Source: Coleofasciculus sp040219735 (GTDB lineage Bacteria > Cyanobacteriota > Cyanobacteriia > Cyanobacteriales > Coleofasciculaceae). From it: a DNA stretch of 64,000 nt. Positions 1-9,102 of the stretch are shown in pieces. The notes below the pieces were generated by a model. It had not been told where the DNA came from. It saw only the letters and a program-made list of their open reading frames with translations, and ran no database searches. A program made the translations under genes and the position numbers. Where the stretch lies: the NCBI GenBank assembly GCA_040219735.1, contig JAVJRX010000063.1; one strand, written 5' to 3'. How positions within the stretch are numbered: position 1 is the first letter of the stretch; every line of letters begins with the position of its first letter.

Positions 1-474
1 GCTATTAACACAGAAAAAGCACGTTCTGAATTAATTATTGCCCCCGTTTTATTAGAAGTCCGGCGACACTTTAACTTTCAAGTCGGCTTCTTTTCTGGCA
101 CAGATTTCAACGTAGACCAAACTGTTGGACTCAATGGATACTGTGATTATATTCTCACCGCTTCCCCAGAAATGTATGAAATATATGCCCCAGTCGTTAC
201 CCTTGTAGAAGCTAAGAACGAAAATATTAAAAGTGGTTTAGGACAATGCATTGCTGAAATGGTGGCTGCCCAGCGCTTCAATCAACAAAAGGAAATTCCA
301 ATTGATGTTATCTATGGCGCTGTTACCACAGGAATGATTTGGAAGTTTATCAAGTTGGTTAATCAAACAGCTTTTATTGATTTAAACGATTACTTTATTA
401 AAGAAGTTAATCAAATATTAGGAATATTATCGACTCCCTTGGCTCAACATCTATCCCATAGAGATGAGCTGTGA
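1..474 (+). CDS. PD-(D/E)XK nuclease-like protein, 5' end outside window
   Basis: The reading frame is open from base 1, so the gene starts before the window; 157 residues are visible. The visible part has a predicted DxDxx-type strand (GYCDYIL) followed by LVEAKNE, which fits the E-x-K half of a PD-(D/E)XK nuclease core, then GQCIAEMVAAQRF and IYGAVTTGMIWKF. The same order (GYLDYLL, LVIEAKRED, QLVAEMIAL, IGAVTTGTVWQF) occurs in the protein at 59927-60550, so the two are paralogues. This family is common in cyanobacteria with no proven role; a nuclease function is inferred from fold motifs only. The stop lies directly against the remnant of a PIN toxin on the opposite strand, suggesting that a deletion joined the two. 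Confidence 0.7.
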   Translation, partial: AINTEKARSELIIAPVLLEVRRHFNFQVGFFSGTDFNVDQTVGLNGYCDYILTASPEMYEIYAPVVTLVEAKNENIKSGLGQCIAEMVAAQRFNQQKEIPIDVIYGAVTTGMIWKFIKLVNQTAFIDLNDYFIKEVNQILGILSTPLAQHLSHRDEL

Positions 475-618
475 ACTCATCCACCATGCCATCGACATCG
501 ACTCCTGCCGCGCGCGATCGACTTCTGCACGACTTCTGCCCAGTTTACACTTGATATCACCGACTCGGTTAACCTTCAGATAAGCCAGCAACGTCGAAGC
601 ATCCAAAACGACTGTCAT
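468..618 (-). pseudogene. PIN-domain (VapC-like) toxin, decayed and truncated
   Basis: Reading leftward from the ATG at 618, the protein begins MTVVLDASTLLAYLK, the hydrophobic strand plus acidic residue typical of PIN ribonucleases. The frame then drifts. Two shifts recover further family-like sequence: VNWAEVVQKS in a second frame and AGVDVDGMVDEFTAHL in a third. After that the gene runs into the end of the nuclease-like gene and the rest of the PIN domain, including its C-terminal acidic residues, is missing. At least two frameshifts plus a 3' deletion make it inactive. It overlaps the end of the antitoxin remnant by 4 bases, as in intact modules. Confidence 0.65.
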
Positions 619-853
619 TCTGTAGCTTCCTTTTTCGCGGCTTCGCAACGTTCAGCGATCAACTCATCGACTAAACGGCGATTTTTGGACACCTGTGCGA
701 ACCGTGCCTTCAATTGTTGCTTAATCGTCTCCGGCTTTTCCAGTACCAACCGCCTCCCTGCTCACGAGCAATCAGCCTATCCCCTTCCTCAAATCCCAAT
801 AACCGCCACAACGCCACCGGAATTACCAACCACGCCTCAACTGCACGTCTCAA
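615..853 (-). pseudogene. AbrB/MazE-type antitoxin with frameshift
   Basis: Reading leftward from a possible TTG start at 853, the protein gives VEAWLVIPVALWRLLGF then EEGDRLIAREQGG, the swapped-hairpin AbrB pattern (IP..LR..LG...GD.L). At about base 763 the frame must change by one base to continue as RLVLEKPETIKQQLKARF and end ELIAERCEAAKKEATE. The stop TGA overlaps the PIN toxin start (ATGA). Antitoxin followed by PIN toxin with a 4-base overlap is a standard toxin-antitoxin order; both partners here are broken, so the module is dead. The frameshift was read by eye. Confidence 0.6.
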
Positions 854-1413
854 CTGCTAGGATGGGAAGCAATACGCTAGACTAAGGTTTACGTCATACC
901 GATGTTCCCCACCCATCTAGATGGTTGTTGTTTTAAGCCATTTGGATCACTTGGCTAATATCCTAAATCATGCCATTGGGGATTGCCATAGCCAAGTATT
1001 TTCGATAAGATTAGTCTCCCCATCGAAAGAGCTTCATTTTAGAACCAAAGTTGCTGACCCTTCTGGGTCTGCAGTTTAGTGGCTGATGCTACTCCGTCTG
1101 CCAACCGTATATATAAAAATATTAGGACAACCACGCCAACTGGACACGAGATGACTCACACAATGATCACTAGAGAGCGAATTAACGTCAATTATTTCTG
1201 TATTTTTCAGTTTTTCAATGGAACTGGCGATGACGTAGCCGACTTGGATAGAACTGAGATTTTGCCGCACTGGTAATCAATGTCTAGTTACCGTAAGGTG
1301 GGCGAGAACAACTAACGATAAGACAAGGGTTTCAAGATTTATACCCCTTGCCAACCTTACCTCTAATGACGAATGACCAATAACGAATGACCAATAACAC
1401 CAGGAACTATATT
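854..1413. other. Intergenic region upstream of glutamate synthase
   Basis: No convincing gene. It contains a short hairpin around 1054-1075 (GACCC-TTCT-GGGTC) and, at 1365-1399, two tandem copies of a 14-base unit reading approximately AATGACCAATAACG. The latter belongs to the ATGACRAATGAC-type short repeats seen at several other gene borders in this window. No clear promoter or NtcA site (GTA-N8-TAC) was found by eye. Confidence 0.5.
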
Positions 1414-4400
1414 ATGACAAACAGGAGCATCAACCTAAATCAACAGCATCAATCTTGGAATCGAGACGATGTAGCCTATCCAGGACAACGATGGTTAGTT
1501 GAAGAACGGGATGCTTGCGGCGTTGGCTTTATCGCCTCAGTCGCAGGTGTCGCTAGCCATGAACTGATTGAACAGGCACTTTCTGCTTTAACCTGTTTAG
1601 AACATCGCGGCGGCTGTAGCGCTGACCGAGATTCGGGTGACGGCGCTGGCTTAATGACGGCTATTCCTTGGGGCTTGTTTACGTCTTGGTTTGAGGAAGA
1701 AGGAATCACCATGCCACCAACCGATCAGTTGGCGGTGGGTATGGTATTTTTACCCCAAGATGGGACATTGGCGACTAAAGTGCGGGAAATTGTTGCCGGA
1801 GTCTTTAAACAAAACGGTTTTACTGTATTGGGTTGGCGTGTCGTTCCCCTAAACGAGTCGGTTGTTGGACCCCAAGCCCTAGACAATCAACCACACATTG
1901 AGCAAATTATTGTTAGCTGCCCCAATCAGCCTGGGGATGATCGGGAACGTCTCCTTTATAAGACACGCCGTCGCATCGGCAATGCTTTAGAAGCGGATGG
2001 CACCCTCCATTGGTCCGATGATTTATATATTTGCTCCCTATCGAGTCGCACAATTGTCTATAAAGGCATGGTGCGTTCGGCGGTACTGGGTGAATTTTAT
2101 CTGGACTTAAAACATCCTGAATTTCAAAGCCCCTTTGCTGTTTATCATCGCCGTTTTAGTACCAATACTCTACCCAAATGGCCCCTAGCGCAACCGATGC
2201 GGTTATTGGGACATAATGGGGAAATTAATACCCTGCTGGGTAATATTAACTGGATGAAGGCAAGGGAGGCGGATTTATCGCATCCGGTATGGGGGAATGA
2301 AATCGAAGATCTCAAGCCCACCGTTGATCCGGATAATAGTGACTCAGCTACTCTAGATAATATCTTTGAGTTACTCGTGCGATCGCGTCGCTCTCCTTTG
2401 GAAGCCTTGATGATCATGGTTCCCGAAGCGTACAAAAATCAACCGGATTTGCAGGATCATCCAGAAATTGTTGATTTTTACGAATATTACAGTGGCATTC
2501 AAGAACCTTGGGATGGTCCGGCGCTGTTAGTCTTTAGTGATGGTCAAGTGGTGGGTGCAACCCTAGACCGGAATGGACTGCGACCTGCCCGTTATAGTAT
2601 TACTCGGAATGGTTATGTCGTCGTCGCCTCAGAAGCTGGAGTCGTAGACTTACCCGAAGCGGAAATCGTGGAAAAGGGTAGACTAGGACCTGGACAGATG
2701 ATTGCTGTGGATTTAGCCAACCACGAAATTCTCAAAAACTGGGAGATCAAACAGCGAGTTGCCCAACGCTTACCCTACGGAGACTGGCTAAAACAGCATC
2801 GTCAGGTTTTATCCTCTCAACCTTTTACGGATAATCCCCAACTAGACGCCCAGACGTTACTACAGCAGCAAACCGCCTTTGGTTATACGGCTGAGGATTT
2901 GGATATGATCCTGGAACCGATGACCACTCAAGGGAAAGAAGCCACGTTTTGTATGGGGGATGATACTCCCTTAGCCATTCTCTCCGATAAGCCACGTTTG
3001 CTTTATGACTATTTTAAACAGCGCTTTGCCCAGGTAACCAATCCACCGATTGACCCCTTGCGGGAAAGCCTGGTTATGTCCTTGAGTATAGAACTGGGTC
3101 AACGGGGTAATCTGCTAGATGCCAAACCAGAGTATGCCCAACTGCTGAAACTGAAAACCCCTGTGCTGAATGAAGTGGAGTTAAATGCGGTAAAAACCTC
3201 TGGATTTGCCACCACAGAACTCTCAACTTTATTTGAAATTAGCGCAGGTCCGGATGGGCTAAAAAATGCCATTGACCAATTGTGTGACCAAGCCGATCAA
3301 GCTGTGAAATCTGGCTCAAAAGTCCTGATTTTGAGCGATAAAATTGGCGGGGGTGTGGGTGAAACAACCAGTTATATTCCCCCGTTATTAGCAGTCGGGG
3401 CGGTTCACCATCATCTGATTCGCGAAGGGTTGCGGATGAAAGCATCCCTAATTGTGGAAACGGCACAATGTTGGAGTACTCATCATTTTGCTTGTTTAAT
3501 TGGTTATGGGGCTTCAGCAATTCATCCCTATTTGGCATTGGAATCCGTGCGTCAGTGGTGGTCTAATCCCAAGACGCAGAAACTGATGGATCGGGGTAAA
3601 ATTGAGCCGCTGACGATTGAAGAGGCACAGAAAAATTACCGTAAGGCGGTGGAAGCGGGTTTATTGAAAATCCTCTCTAAAATGGGGATTTCTTTACTGT
3701 CGTCTTACCAAGGGGCGCAGATTTTTGAAGCCCTAGGAATTGGTGCAGAGGTATTAGATTTAGCCTTTCGCGGTACAACCTCCCGCTTGGGTGGTTTGAA
3801 TTTGGCAGAATTGGCACAGGAAGTGATGGCTTTCCATCAACGGGCGTTCCCCGATTTGACGGGTAAGAAACTGGAAAATTTTGGCTTTATCCAGTATCGT
3901 CCCGGTGGGGAATATCACATGAATAGCCCGGAGATGGCAAAGGCGCTGCATAAAGCCGTGGCGTCTTTTAAGGGTCAAGGTTCGTCGGTCAAAAACTCAA
4001 ACGGCAAAACCGACAACGAACAGACAGCCTATGACCACTATGAGGTCTATAAAAAATACCTCAAAGAGCGCCCAGTCACGGCGTTACGGGATTTGTTAGA
4101 CTTCAGGAGCGATCGCGCCCCTATCCCGATCGAGGAGGTAGAACCTGTCGCTGAGATTGTCCAGCGCTTCTGTACCGGTGCGATGTCCTTGGGTTCCCTG
4201 TCGCGGGAAGCACATGAAACCTTGGCAATTGCCATGAATCGGATTGGCGGGAAGTCAAATTCCGGTGAAGGTGGGGAAGACCCCGTTCGGTTTAAAATCC
4301 TGGATGATGTGGATGATCAAGGAAATTCGCCCACATTGCCTCATCTTAAAGGGCTGCGAAATGGGGATACAGCGAGTTCTGCGACCAAACAGGTAGCCTC

Positions 4401-6120
4401 AGGGCGCTTTGGTGTAACGCCAGAGTACCTGATGAGTGGCAAACAATTGGAAATTAAAATGGCTCAGGGTGCGAAACCCGGAGAAGGGGGACAGTTACCG
4501 GGGAAAAAGGTGAGTCCTTATATTGCTATGCTGCGGCGCTCTAAAGCTGGTGTACCGCTGATTTCACCACCCCCCCACCACGATATCTATTCGATTGAAG
4601 ACCTCGCCCAACTGATTTTTGACCTGCATCAAATTAATCCAGAGGCGAAGGTGTCGGTAAAATTGGTAGCAGAAATTGGCATTGGTACGATCGCAGCGGG
4701 TGTGGCTAAGGCAAATGCTGATGTGATCCAAATTTCTGGTCATGATGGTGGAACCGGCGCATCTCCCTTAAGTTCGATTAAACATGCGGGTGTTCCTTGG
4801 GAATTGGGTGTCACTGAGGTACATCGAGCGCTGATGAGGAATCAATTGCGCGATCGCGTGATTTTACGGGCAGATGGCGGCTTCAAAACCGGCTGGGATG
4901 TAGTCATGGCGGCGTTAATGGGCGCGGAAGAATATGGCTTTGGTTCTGTGGCGATGATTGCTGAAGGCTGTATCATGGCGCGAATTTGTCACACGAATAA
5001 CTGTCCGGTTGGGGTGGCGACACAGCAGGATCATTTGCGGAAGCGGTTTATCGGGATACCAGATCATGTGGTCAACTTTTTCTACTTTGTTGCCGAAGAA
5101 GTGCGATCGCTCCTGGCACGGTTAGGGTATCGTAAGTTAGACGAGGTAATCGGTCGGGCGGATTTATTGCAGCAACGAGAGGATGTGGCGTTAACTAAGA
5201 CGTCCACCGTATCGGTGAAATGCTTAACTGATTTACCCGATACGCGCACAGATCGTTCCTTCCTCAACCATGAGCAGGTTCATAGTAATGGATCGGTTCT
5301 CGATGATCAGCTATTGGCTAATCCAGAGATTCAAGCCTGCATCGCCAACCAAGGTACAATCACCAAAGACGTAGCGGTATTGAATACTGATCGCAGTGTC
5401 GGGACACGTCTAGCGGGCGCGATCGCGAAAAAATACGGCAATAATGGCTTTGAAGGGCAAATTACCCTCAACTTCAAGGGCGCAGCCGGACAAAGCTTTG
5501 GTGCCTTTAATTTACCTGGAATCACCCTACGCCTAGTTGGGGAAGCCAATGATTATGTGGGTAAAGGGATGCATGGGGGTGAAATTATTATCACGCCTCC
5601 GAGGGAGGTGACATACGACCCAGCAGAAAACGTGATTGTCGGTAATACCTGCCTCTACGGTGCCACAGGCGGTACTTTATTTGCCAATGGCTGGGCGGGT
5701 GAACGATTCGGCGTCCGCAATTCTAAAGGTCAAGCCGTGATAGAAGGCGCTGGCGATCACTGCTGTGAATACATGACAGGTGGTGTGATTGTGGTTTTAG
5801 GTCGTGTCGGGCGCAATGTCGGTGCGGGGATGACTGGAGGGTTAGCCTACTTCTTGGATGAAAATGGTCAATTCCCCGCAAAAGTCAACCCCGAAATTGT
5901 GAAGATGCAACGGGTAACCACATCGGCTGGGGAACAGCAGCTAAAAGCCCTGATTCAAGCCCATGTTGACCGCACCGGAAGTGCTAAAGCCAAGACAATT
6001 CTGGAAAATTGGTCGGACTTCTTACCGAAATTCTGGCAAGTGGTGCCACCCTCGGAGGAAGATACCCCAGAAGCCAATCCCGATGCGGTGGCACAACGGG
6101 AGTTAAGTCCAGTTCAATAA
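1414..6120 (+). CDS. gltS: Ferredoxin-dependent glutamate synthase (GOGAT)
   Basis: Converts glutamine and 2-oxoglutarate to two glutamates using reduced ferredoxin, the second step of ammonium assimilation. Counting from base 1414 the product is 1568 residues, as expected for the large single-subunit enzyme. A class II glutamine amidotransferase domain starts at Cys35 (ERDACGVGF), so 34 residues are probably removed as a propeptide. The FMN/synthase domain follows, with the 3Fe-4S ligands C1186, C1192 and C1197 in CIMARICHTNNCPVG, and a C-terminal beta-helix rich in glycine. An upstream in-frame ATG at 1387 lies inside a tandem repeat; the ATG at 1414 has AGGA eight bases before it and is preferred. 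No gltB/gltD-type small subunit gene is adjacent, which fits the ferredoxin type. Confidence 0.95.
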   Translation: MTNRSINLNQQHQSWNRDDVAYPGQRWLVEERDACGVGFIASVAGVASHELIEQALSALTCLEHRGGCSADRDSGDGAGLMTAIPWGLFTSWFEEEGITMPPTDQLAVGMVFLPQDGTLATKVREIVAGVFKQNGFTVLGWRVVPLNESVVGPQALDNQPHIEQIIVSCPNQPGDDRERLLYKTRRRIGNALEADGTLHWSDDLYICSLSSRTIVYKGMVRSAVLGEFYLDLKHPEFQSPFAVYHRRFSTNTLPKWPLAQPMRLLGHNGEINTLLGNINWMKAREADLSHPVWGNEIEDLKPTVDPDNSDSATLDNIFELLVRSRRSPLEALMIMVPEAYKNQPDLQDHPEIVDFYEYYSGIQEPWDGPALLVFSDGQVVGATLDRNGLRPARYSITRNGYVVVASEAGVVDLPEAEIVEKGRLGPGQMIAVDLANHEILKNWEIKQRVAQRLPYGDWLKQHRQVLSSQPFTDNPQLDAQTLLQQQTAFGYTAEDLDMILEPMTTQGKEATFCMGDDTPLAILSDKPRLLYDYFKQRFAQVTNPPIDPLRESLVMSLSIELGQRGNLLDAKPEYAQLLKLKTPVLNEVELNAVKTSGFATTELSTLFEISAGPDGLKNAIDQLCDQADQAVKSGSKVLILSDKIGGGVGETTSYIPPLLAVGAVHHHLIREGLRMKASLIVETAQCWSTHHFACLIGYGASAIHPYLALESVRQWWSNPKTQKLMDRGKIEPLTIEEAQKNYRKAVEAGLLKILSKMGISLLSSYQGAQIFEALGIGAEVLDLAFRGTTSRLGGLNLAELAQEVMAFHQRAFPDLTGKKLENFGFIQYRPGGEYHMNSPEMAKALHKAVASFKGQGSSVKNSNGKTDNEQTAYDHYEVYKKYLKERPVTALRDLLDFRSDRAPIPIEEVEPVAEIVQRFCTGAMSLGSLSREAHETLAIAMNRIGGKSNSGEGGEDPVRFKILDDVDDQGNSPTLPHLKGLRNGDTASSATKQVASGRFGVTPEYLMSGKQLEIKMAQGAKPGEGGQLPGKKVSPYIAMLRRSKAGVPLISPPPHHDIYSIEDLAQLIFDLHQINPEAKVSVKLVAEIGIGTIAAGVAKANADVIQISGHDGGTGASPLSSIKHAGVPWELGVTEVHRALMRNQLRDRVILRADGGFKTGWDVVMAALMGAEEYGFGSVAMIAEGCIMARICHTNNCPVGVATQQDHLRKRFIGIPDHVVNFFYFVAEEVRSLLARLGYRKLDEVIGRADLLQQREDVALTKTSTVSVKCLTDLPDTRTDRSFLNHEQVHSNGSVLDDQLLANPEIQACIANQGTITKDVAVLNTDRSVGTRLAGAIAKKYGNNGFEGQITLNFKGAAGQSFGAFNLPGITLRLVGEANDYVGKGMHGGEIIITPPREVTYDPAENVIVGNTCLYGATGGTLFANGWAGERFGVRNSKGQAVIEGAGDHCCEYMTGGVIVVLGRVGRNVGAGMTGGLAYFLDENGQFPAKVNPEIVKMQRVTTSAGEQQLKALIQAHVDRTGSAKAKTILENWSDFLPKFWQVVPPSEEDTPEANPDAVAQRELSPVQ

Positions 6121-6126
6121 AACCTC

Positions 6127-6154
6127 GTAGAGACGTTGCATGCAACGTCTCTAC
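6127..6154. repeat. Perfect 28-bp palindrome after gltS
   Basis: GTAGAGACGTTGCA followed by its exact reverse complement. It lies 6 bases past the gltS stop and could fold into a transcript-ending hairpin, although no T tract follows. Imperfect relatives occur at 34703-34734 and about 26764-26783, so this is a dispersed repeat family rather than a dedicated terminator. Confidence 0.7.
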
Positions 6155-6175
6155 AGTTCCCGAATGCTAGAACCG

Positions 6176-6264
6176 TCAAGTTTTCACCAATCCTTTTTGA
6201 ATCGCCAGAACAGCGGCTTGGGTGCGATCGCGCACGTCTAATTTTTGTAAAATGGCATGAAAAA
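6176..6264 (-). pseudogene. Duplicated 3' end of the NarL-type response regulator
   Basis: About 85 bases match the 3' end of the regulator at 7041-7694 with roughly six differences. Read leftward it encodes HAILQKLDVRDRTQAAVLAI and then the same terminal residues ending in KT before a TGA. Only the last third of the LuxR-type helix-turn-helix is present. Because the intact copy ends at 7041, the two copies flank the Uma2 gene as direct repeats. Confidence 0.75.
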
Positions 6265-6274
6265 TCACAAATCT

Positions 6275-6988
6275 TCAATCCACTTGCTCCGGGTCAATAC
6301 CCAACTCTCTCAACCGCTGTGCCAACCTTTCTGCCCGTTGTCGTTCAGCTTCTGCCCGTTGTTCAGCGTCTTGGACTCGTTGTTGAGCCTTTTCTAGGCG
6401 TCGTTGAATCTCCACATAACTGGCAAATGGGTTCCCATCAGGACGATAAAGCTGCAACTGTTCCCCAGACAAATCAAAGCGAATACCCAGTCGGGGACTC
6501 ACCCAATTATTCATCTCGTCAATTACATCCAAACGAGACTCAGAACGCAACCAACCACTCAAATCATTTTTATCCGGATCATACAGATAGTATTCCTCAA
6601 CACCATAGCGATCGTAAAAGACCTGCTTCTTATTCATTTCCGTTAAGGTATTACCAGGAGAGAGAATTTCAAACACTACCTGCGGCGCGATATTCCCCTC
6701 ATTCCACTGCTGGTAGGAACCTCTATCGCCCTTGGTAACACCAAAGACAATCATCAAATCAGGGGCTTGACGAATTTTATTATTTCCTTGAACGGGATAC
6801 CATAACAAATCCCCCGCAACAAACACATTGGCATCATCAGCGAAGAGCCACTCTAAATTGTAGTAGATGATCGTAATCCAGCGAAATTGCTTGGTATTGT
6901 CTGCCATCGGTTGACCATCACTTTCCGGGTAAATGACATCTTCTTTTGTCTGATCCTCTAGTCGAAAAACCATAACCCTACTCTCCAT
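6275..6988 (-). CDS. Uma2 family (DUF820) endonuclease-like protein
   Basis: A 237-residue protein of the Uma2/DUF820 family, which has a PD-(D/E)XK-like fold and is greatly expanded in cyanobacteria; biological role unproven. Visible core motifs are APDLMIVF and VVFEILSPGN followed by YGVEEYYLYDPD, in the usual order. The last ~45 residues are a charged heptad-like tail rich in E, R, A and Q, ending LGIDPEQVD, common to a subset of the family. A second ATG at 6973 (MVFRLED) is an alternative start. The gene sits between two copies of a response-regulator 3' end. Confidence 0.8.
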   Translation of the reverse strand: MESRVMVFRLEDQTKEDVIYPESDGQPMADNTKQFRWITIIYYNLEWLFADDANVFVAGDLLWYPVQGNNKIRQAPDLMIVFGVTKGDRGSYQQWNEGNIAPQVVFEILSPGNTLTEMNKKQVFYDRYGVEEYYLYDPDKNDLSGWLRSESRLDVIDEMNNWVSPRLGIRFDLSGEQLQLYRPDGNPFASYVEIQRRLEKAQQRVQDAEQRAEAERQRAERLAQRLRELGIDPEQVD

Positions 6989-7040
6989 TCAAGACTGTCT
7001 AAGGCTGCTAGTTGAGAAGCGATCGCTTTATTTTAGACAG

Positions 7041-7694
7041 TTACGTTTTCACTAATCCTTTTTGAATTGCCAGAACAGCAGCTTGGGTGCGATCGCGCAC
7101 GTCCAATTTTTGTAAAATGGCATGAACATGAACCCTGACTGTCCCTGTGGCAATATGTAGGAGTTCCCCAATTTCTTGATTACTCTTACCCGCCGCAATC
7201 AGCGCCAGAATTTCCTGTTCCCGCTGAGTCAGAGGATTGGCGGACGATTCATCAGTAGATTGGGCAACCTCCGGAGTTTGTTCTCCCACAGCGGCGCGAA
7301 TTTCACTGGTACTGGTTTTGTCCCACCACGACGCCCCCACCGCCACAGAACGCAGTGCTAAGATTAATACTTCTGCTTCAATGCCTTTGAGACAGTATCC
7401 AGAAGCCCCCGCTGCAATTAGCCGCTCAATTAGAGGTTTCTGGGAATGAGAGGTTAAAACTAAAATCGGTAATTCTGGATGTTGCTGCTTAATTTGACGG
7501 CAAGCTTCCACACCACCAATTCCTGGTAGTCCCACATCCAACAGTACAGCATCGGGTAGATACTGATTGGTTAATTCCACCGCCGTCTCGCCATCTACCG
7601 CCTCTGCGACAATTTCTAATCCGGGTTCTTGCTGCAATCGCGTCGATAGTCCTAAGCGGAACAGTTCATCATCTTCTACGAGTAGAATTCGCAT
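7041..7694 (-). CDS. NarL/FixJ-type response regulator
   Basis: A 217-residue two-component regulator. The N-terminal receiver has acidic residues in MRILLVEDDELF, the likely phosphorylated aspartate in LLDVGLPG (about residue 53), and the conserved TS and K positions in LVLTSHS and YCLKG. A linker of about 25 residues leads to a C-terminal LuxR-type helix-turn-helix starting LTQREQEILALIAAGKSN. The histidine kinase at 7999-9102 lies upstream on the same strand and is the probable partner, though 304 bases of repeat-rich DNA separate them. Target genes unknown. Confidence 0.88.
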   Translation of the reverse strand: MRILLVEDDELFRLGLSTRLQQEPGLEIVAEAVDGETAVELTNQYLPDAVLLDVGLPGIGGVEACRQIKQQHPELPILVLTSHSQKPLIERLIAAGASGYCLKGIEAEVLILALRSVAVGASWWDKTSTSEIRAAVGEQTPEVAQSTDESSANPLTQREQEILALIAAGKSNQEIGELLHIATGTVRVHVHAILQKLDVRDRTQAAVLAIQKGLVKT

Positions 7695-7998
7695 TCGTTA
7701 TCAATGGATAATTAATAATTGATAATTGACAATTGATTCATTGGGTCTAAGACCTCTTCGTTTACGAAGAAATTTAAAAAGATTTTCATTAATTTCAATC
7801 CTCTTCTTTTAAGGAGAGGTCATTATCCATTGTTCATTATCCATTGTCAATTTGTGAATTGTCATTTGTTTATGTCATACCAAATCCGCCTTTATTGCTC
7901 CCTGTAAGAGGCGATTGAAATCGCTGCTATACAAACAAAGTCCGCCTGCGCGGACTGGGTTATAACGGGGGTAGCTAACCCTGATTTGGTATTATTCA
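7695..7998. other. Repeat-rich gap between regulator and kinase
   Basis: The left part (7700-7870) is AT-rich and made of variants of ATAATTGATAATTGACAATTG and CATTATCCATTGTTCATT, i.e. short tandem repeats. The right part is the inverted-repeat element listed at 7877-7992. No gene seen. Confidence 0.5.
7877..7992. repeat. 116-bp MITE-like element with 10-bp inverted ends
   Basis: The ends are ATACCAAATC (7877-7886) and its exact inverse GATTTGGTAT (7983-7992). Inside is a perfect hairpin GTCCGC-CTGC-GCGGAC at 7939-7954. The size, terminal inverted repeats and lack of coding capacity suggest a miniature non-autonomous element, but no second copy lies in this window and no target duplication was confirmed. 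Confidence 0.45.
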
Positions 7999-9102
7999 TC
8001 ATTCGTCTTTAACATAAGCAGGCAGTTGAAACCCAAACAGCGCTCCTTTTGGTTTTCGGTTCTCTGCCCAAATTGTACCGCCATGGGCTTCAATAATCTG
8101 CCTCGTCAGGTATAGTCCTAGTCCCGAACCTGTGGCTTGGCGATTGGTGTGTCCTTGATAAAATCGCTCGAATAGGTGAGGTAATTCTTCCTCTGTAATG
8201 CCTTGTCCGCTGTCAAGCATCCTGACAACTTGATACTCTCCCAAGGATGCCAGTCTCACTTCGACTTTGCCGCCACGGGGGGAATGGTTGATGGCATTAA
8301 CGAGTAAATTGGCAAACACTCGCTGCAATTGTAAAGCATCCCCATTCACCCATAAAGAACGGCGAAAGTCCGATTCACTATGATTCAAGAGGATATGTAC
8401 CCGACGGCTGGCGGCTAAATCGGTGAAGGTGGCAATCACTTCCTCTGCTAACGCGACTAAATTTACAGGTTGGCGTTGGAGTTTTAGCCCCTCGGCATCA
8501 TTACGATAAACATCCAGCAACGTCTGGATGAGTTGTAATGAAGCATGATGAGACCGATTCATCATCCTCAGCACTTTTTCTTGAGGTGGCGTTATCGTGC
8601 CAAATTGACCACCCTCAAACAATTTTATCGTTTCAATCGCTCCCAAGAGGGGGGTTTTCAGGTCATGGGTGAGAGTAGACACAAAATCTTCGCGAATACT
8701 GGCGAGTTGGGTTTGGGCTTGCAACTGGGCTTTGTGTCGCGCGATCGCTTCTTCATAGCGGCGGTTGCGATCGCTTAACCAACCTGTCGCGACTAATGCC
8801 ATCACCGCAATGAATCGATTGGCGACTGTTGCTGGATTGGTTAATTCTAAAGTGGGAACCACCAGATTTAAAAGCGTTAGCACAGAGGCTATCAGCGTGA
8901 CTTGCAGGGTTGCTGAACGATTTAAGCGGGGGTTCGCCAGCAAAATTGGTCCGGTGTACAGATAGCCAAACACGTAGTCTGAGGGTGTGGCATACTCCAA
9001 GGCAATCACCACAGCAAACGTCCCAGCTATCAGCCAACAGGTTTTGTGGTACTGGTTTTGAGGGAAAAATTTCGGTTTTAGAGCCAGTAATCGGCGCAAC
9101 AT
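7999..9102 (-). CDS. Membrane-bound sensor histidine kinase
   Basis: A 367-residue kinase. The N-terminal ~115 residues are hydrophobic, with several membrane segments (for example LIAGTFAVVIALEYA and the stretch around NRFIAVMALVATGWL), and a short predicted coiled coil leads to the HisKA domain with the phosphorylated histidine in THDLKTPLLGAI. The ATPase domain shows the N box (NLLVNAINHSP), G1 (DSGQGI) and G2 (GSGLGLYLTRQI). There is no PAS or HAMP domain, so sensing probably occurs in or near the membrane. It is transcribed toward, and is the likely partner of, the NarL-type regulator at 7041-7694. Confidence 0.88.
   Translation of the reverse strand: MLRRLLALKPKFFPQNQYHKTCWLIAGTFAVVIALEYATPSDYVFGYLYTGPILLANPRLNRSATLQVTLIASVLTLLNLVVPTLELTNPATVANRFIAVMALVATGWLSDRNRRYEEAIARHKAQLQAQTQLASIREDFVSTLTHDLKTPLLGAIETIKLFEGGQFGTITPPQEKVLRMMNRSHHASLQLIQTLLDVYRNDAEGLKLQRQPVNLVALAEEVIATFTDLAASRRVHILLNHSESDFRRSLWVNGDALQLQRVFANLLVNAINHSPRGGKVEVRLASLGEYQVVRMLDSGQGITEEELPHLFERFYQGHTNRQATGSGLGLYLTRQIIEAHGGTIWAENRKPKGALFGFQLPAYVKDE

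Noticed and set aside
1076..1276. Overlapping frames on both strands
   Set aside because: No domain, no good start, and AT-rich intergenic composition.
1387..1413. Upstream ATG for glutamate synthase
   Set aside because: It lies in a tandem repeat and has no ribosome binding site, while ATG 1414 has AGGA at proper distance.
6136..6738. A 200-codon rightward frame
   Set aside because: It runs antisense to the regulator remnant and the Uma2 gene; its composition (Pro, His, Thr, Gln) is that of a reversed coding strand.
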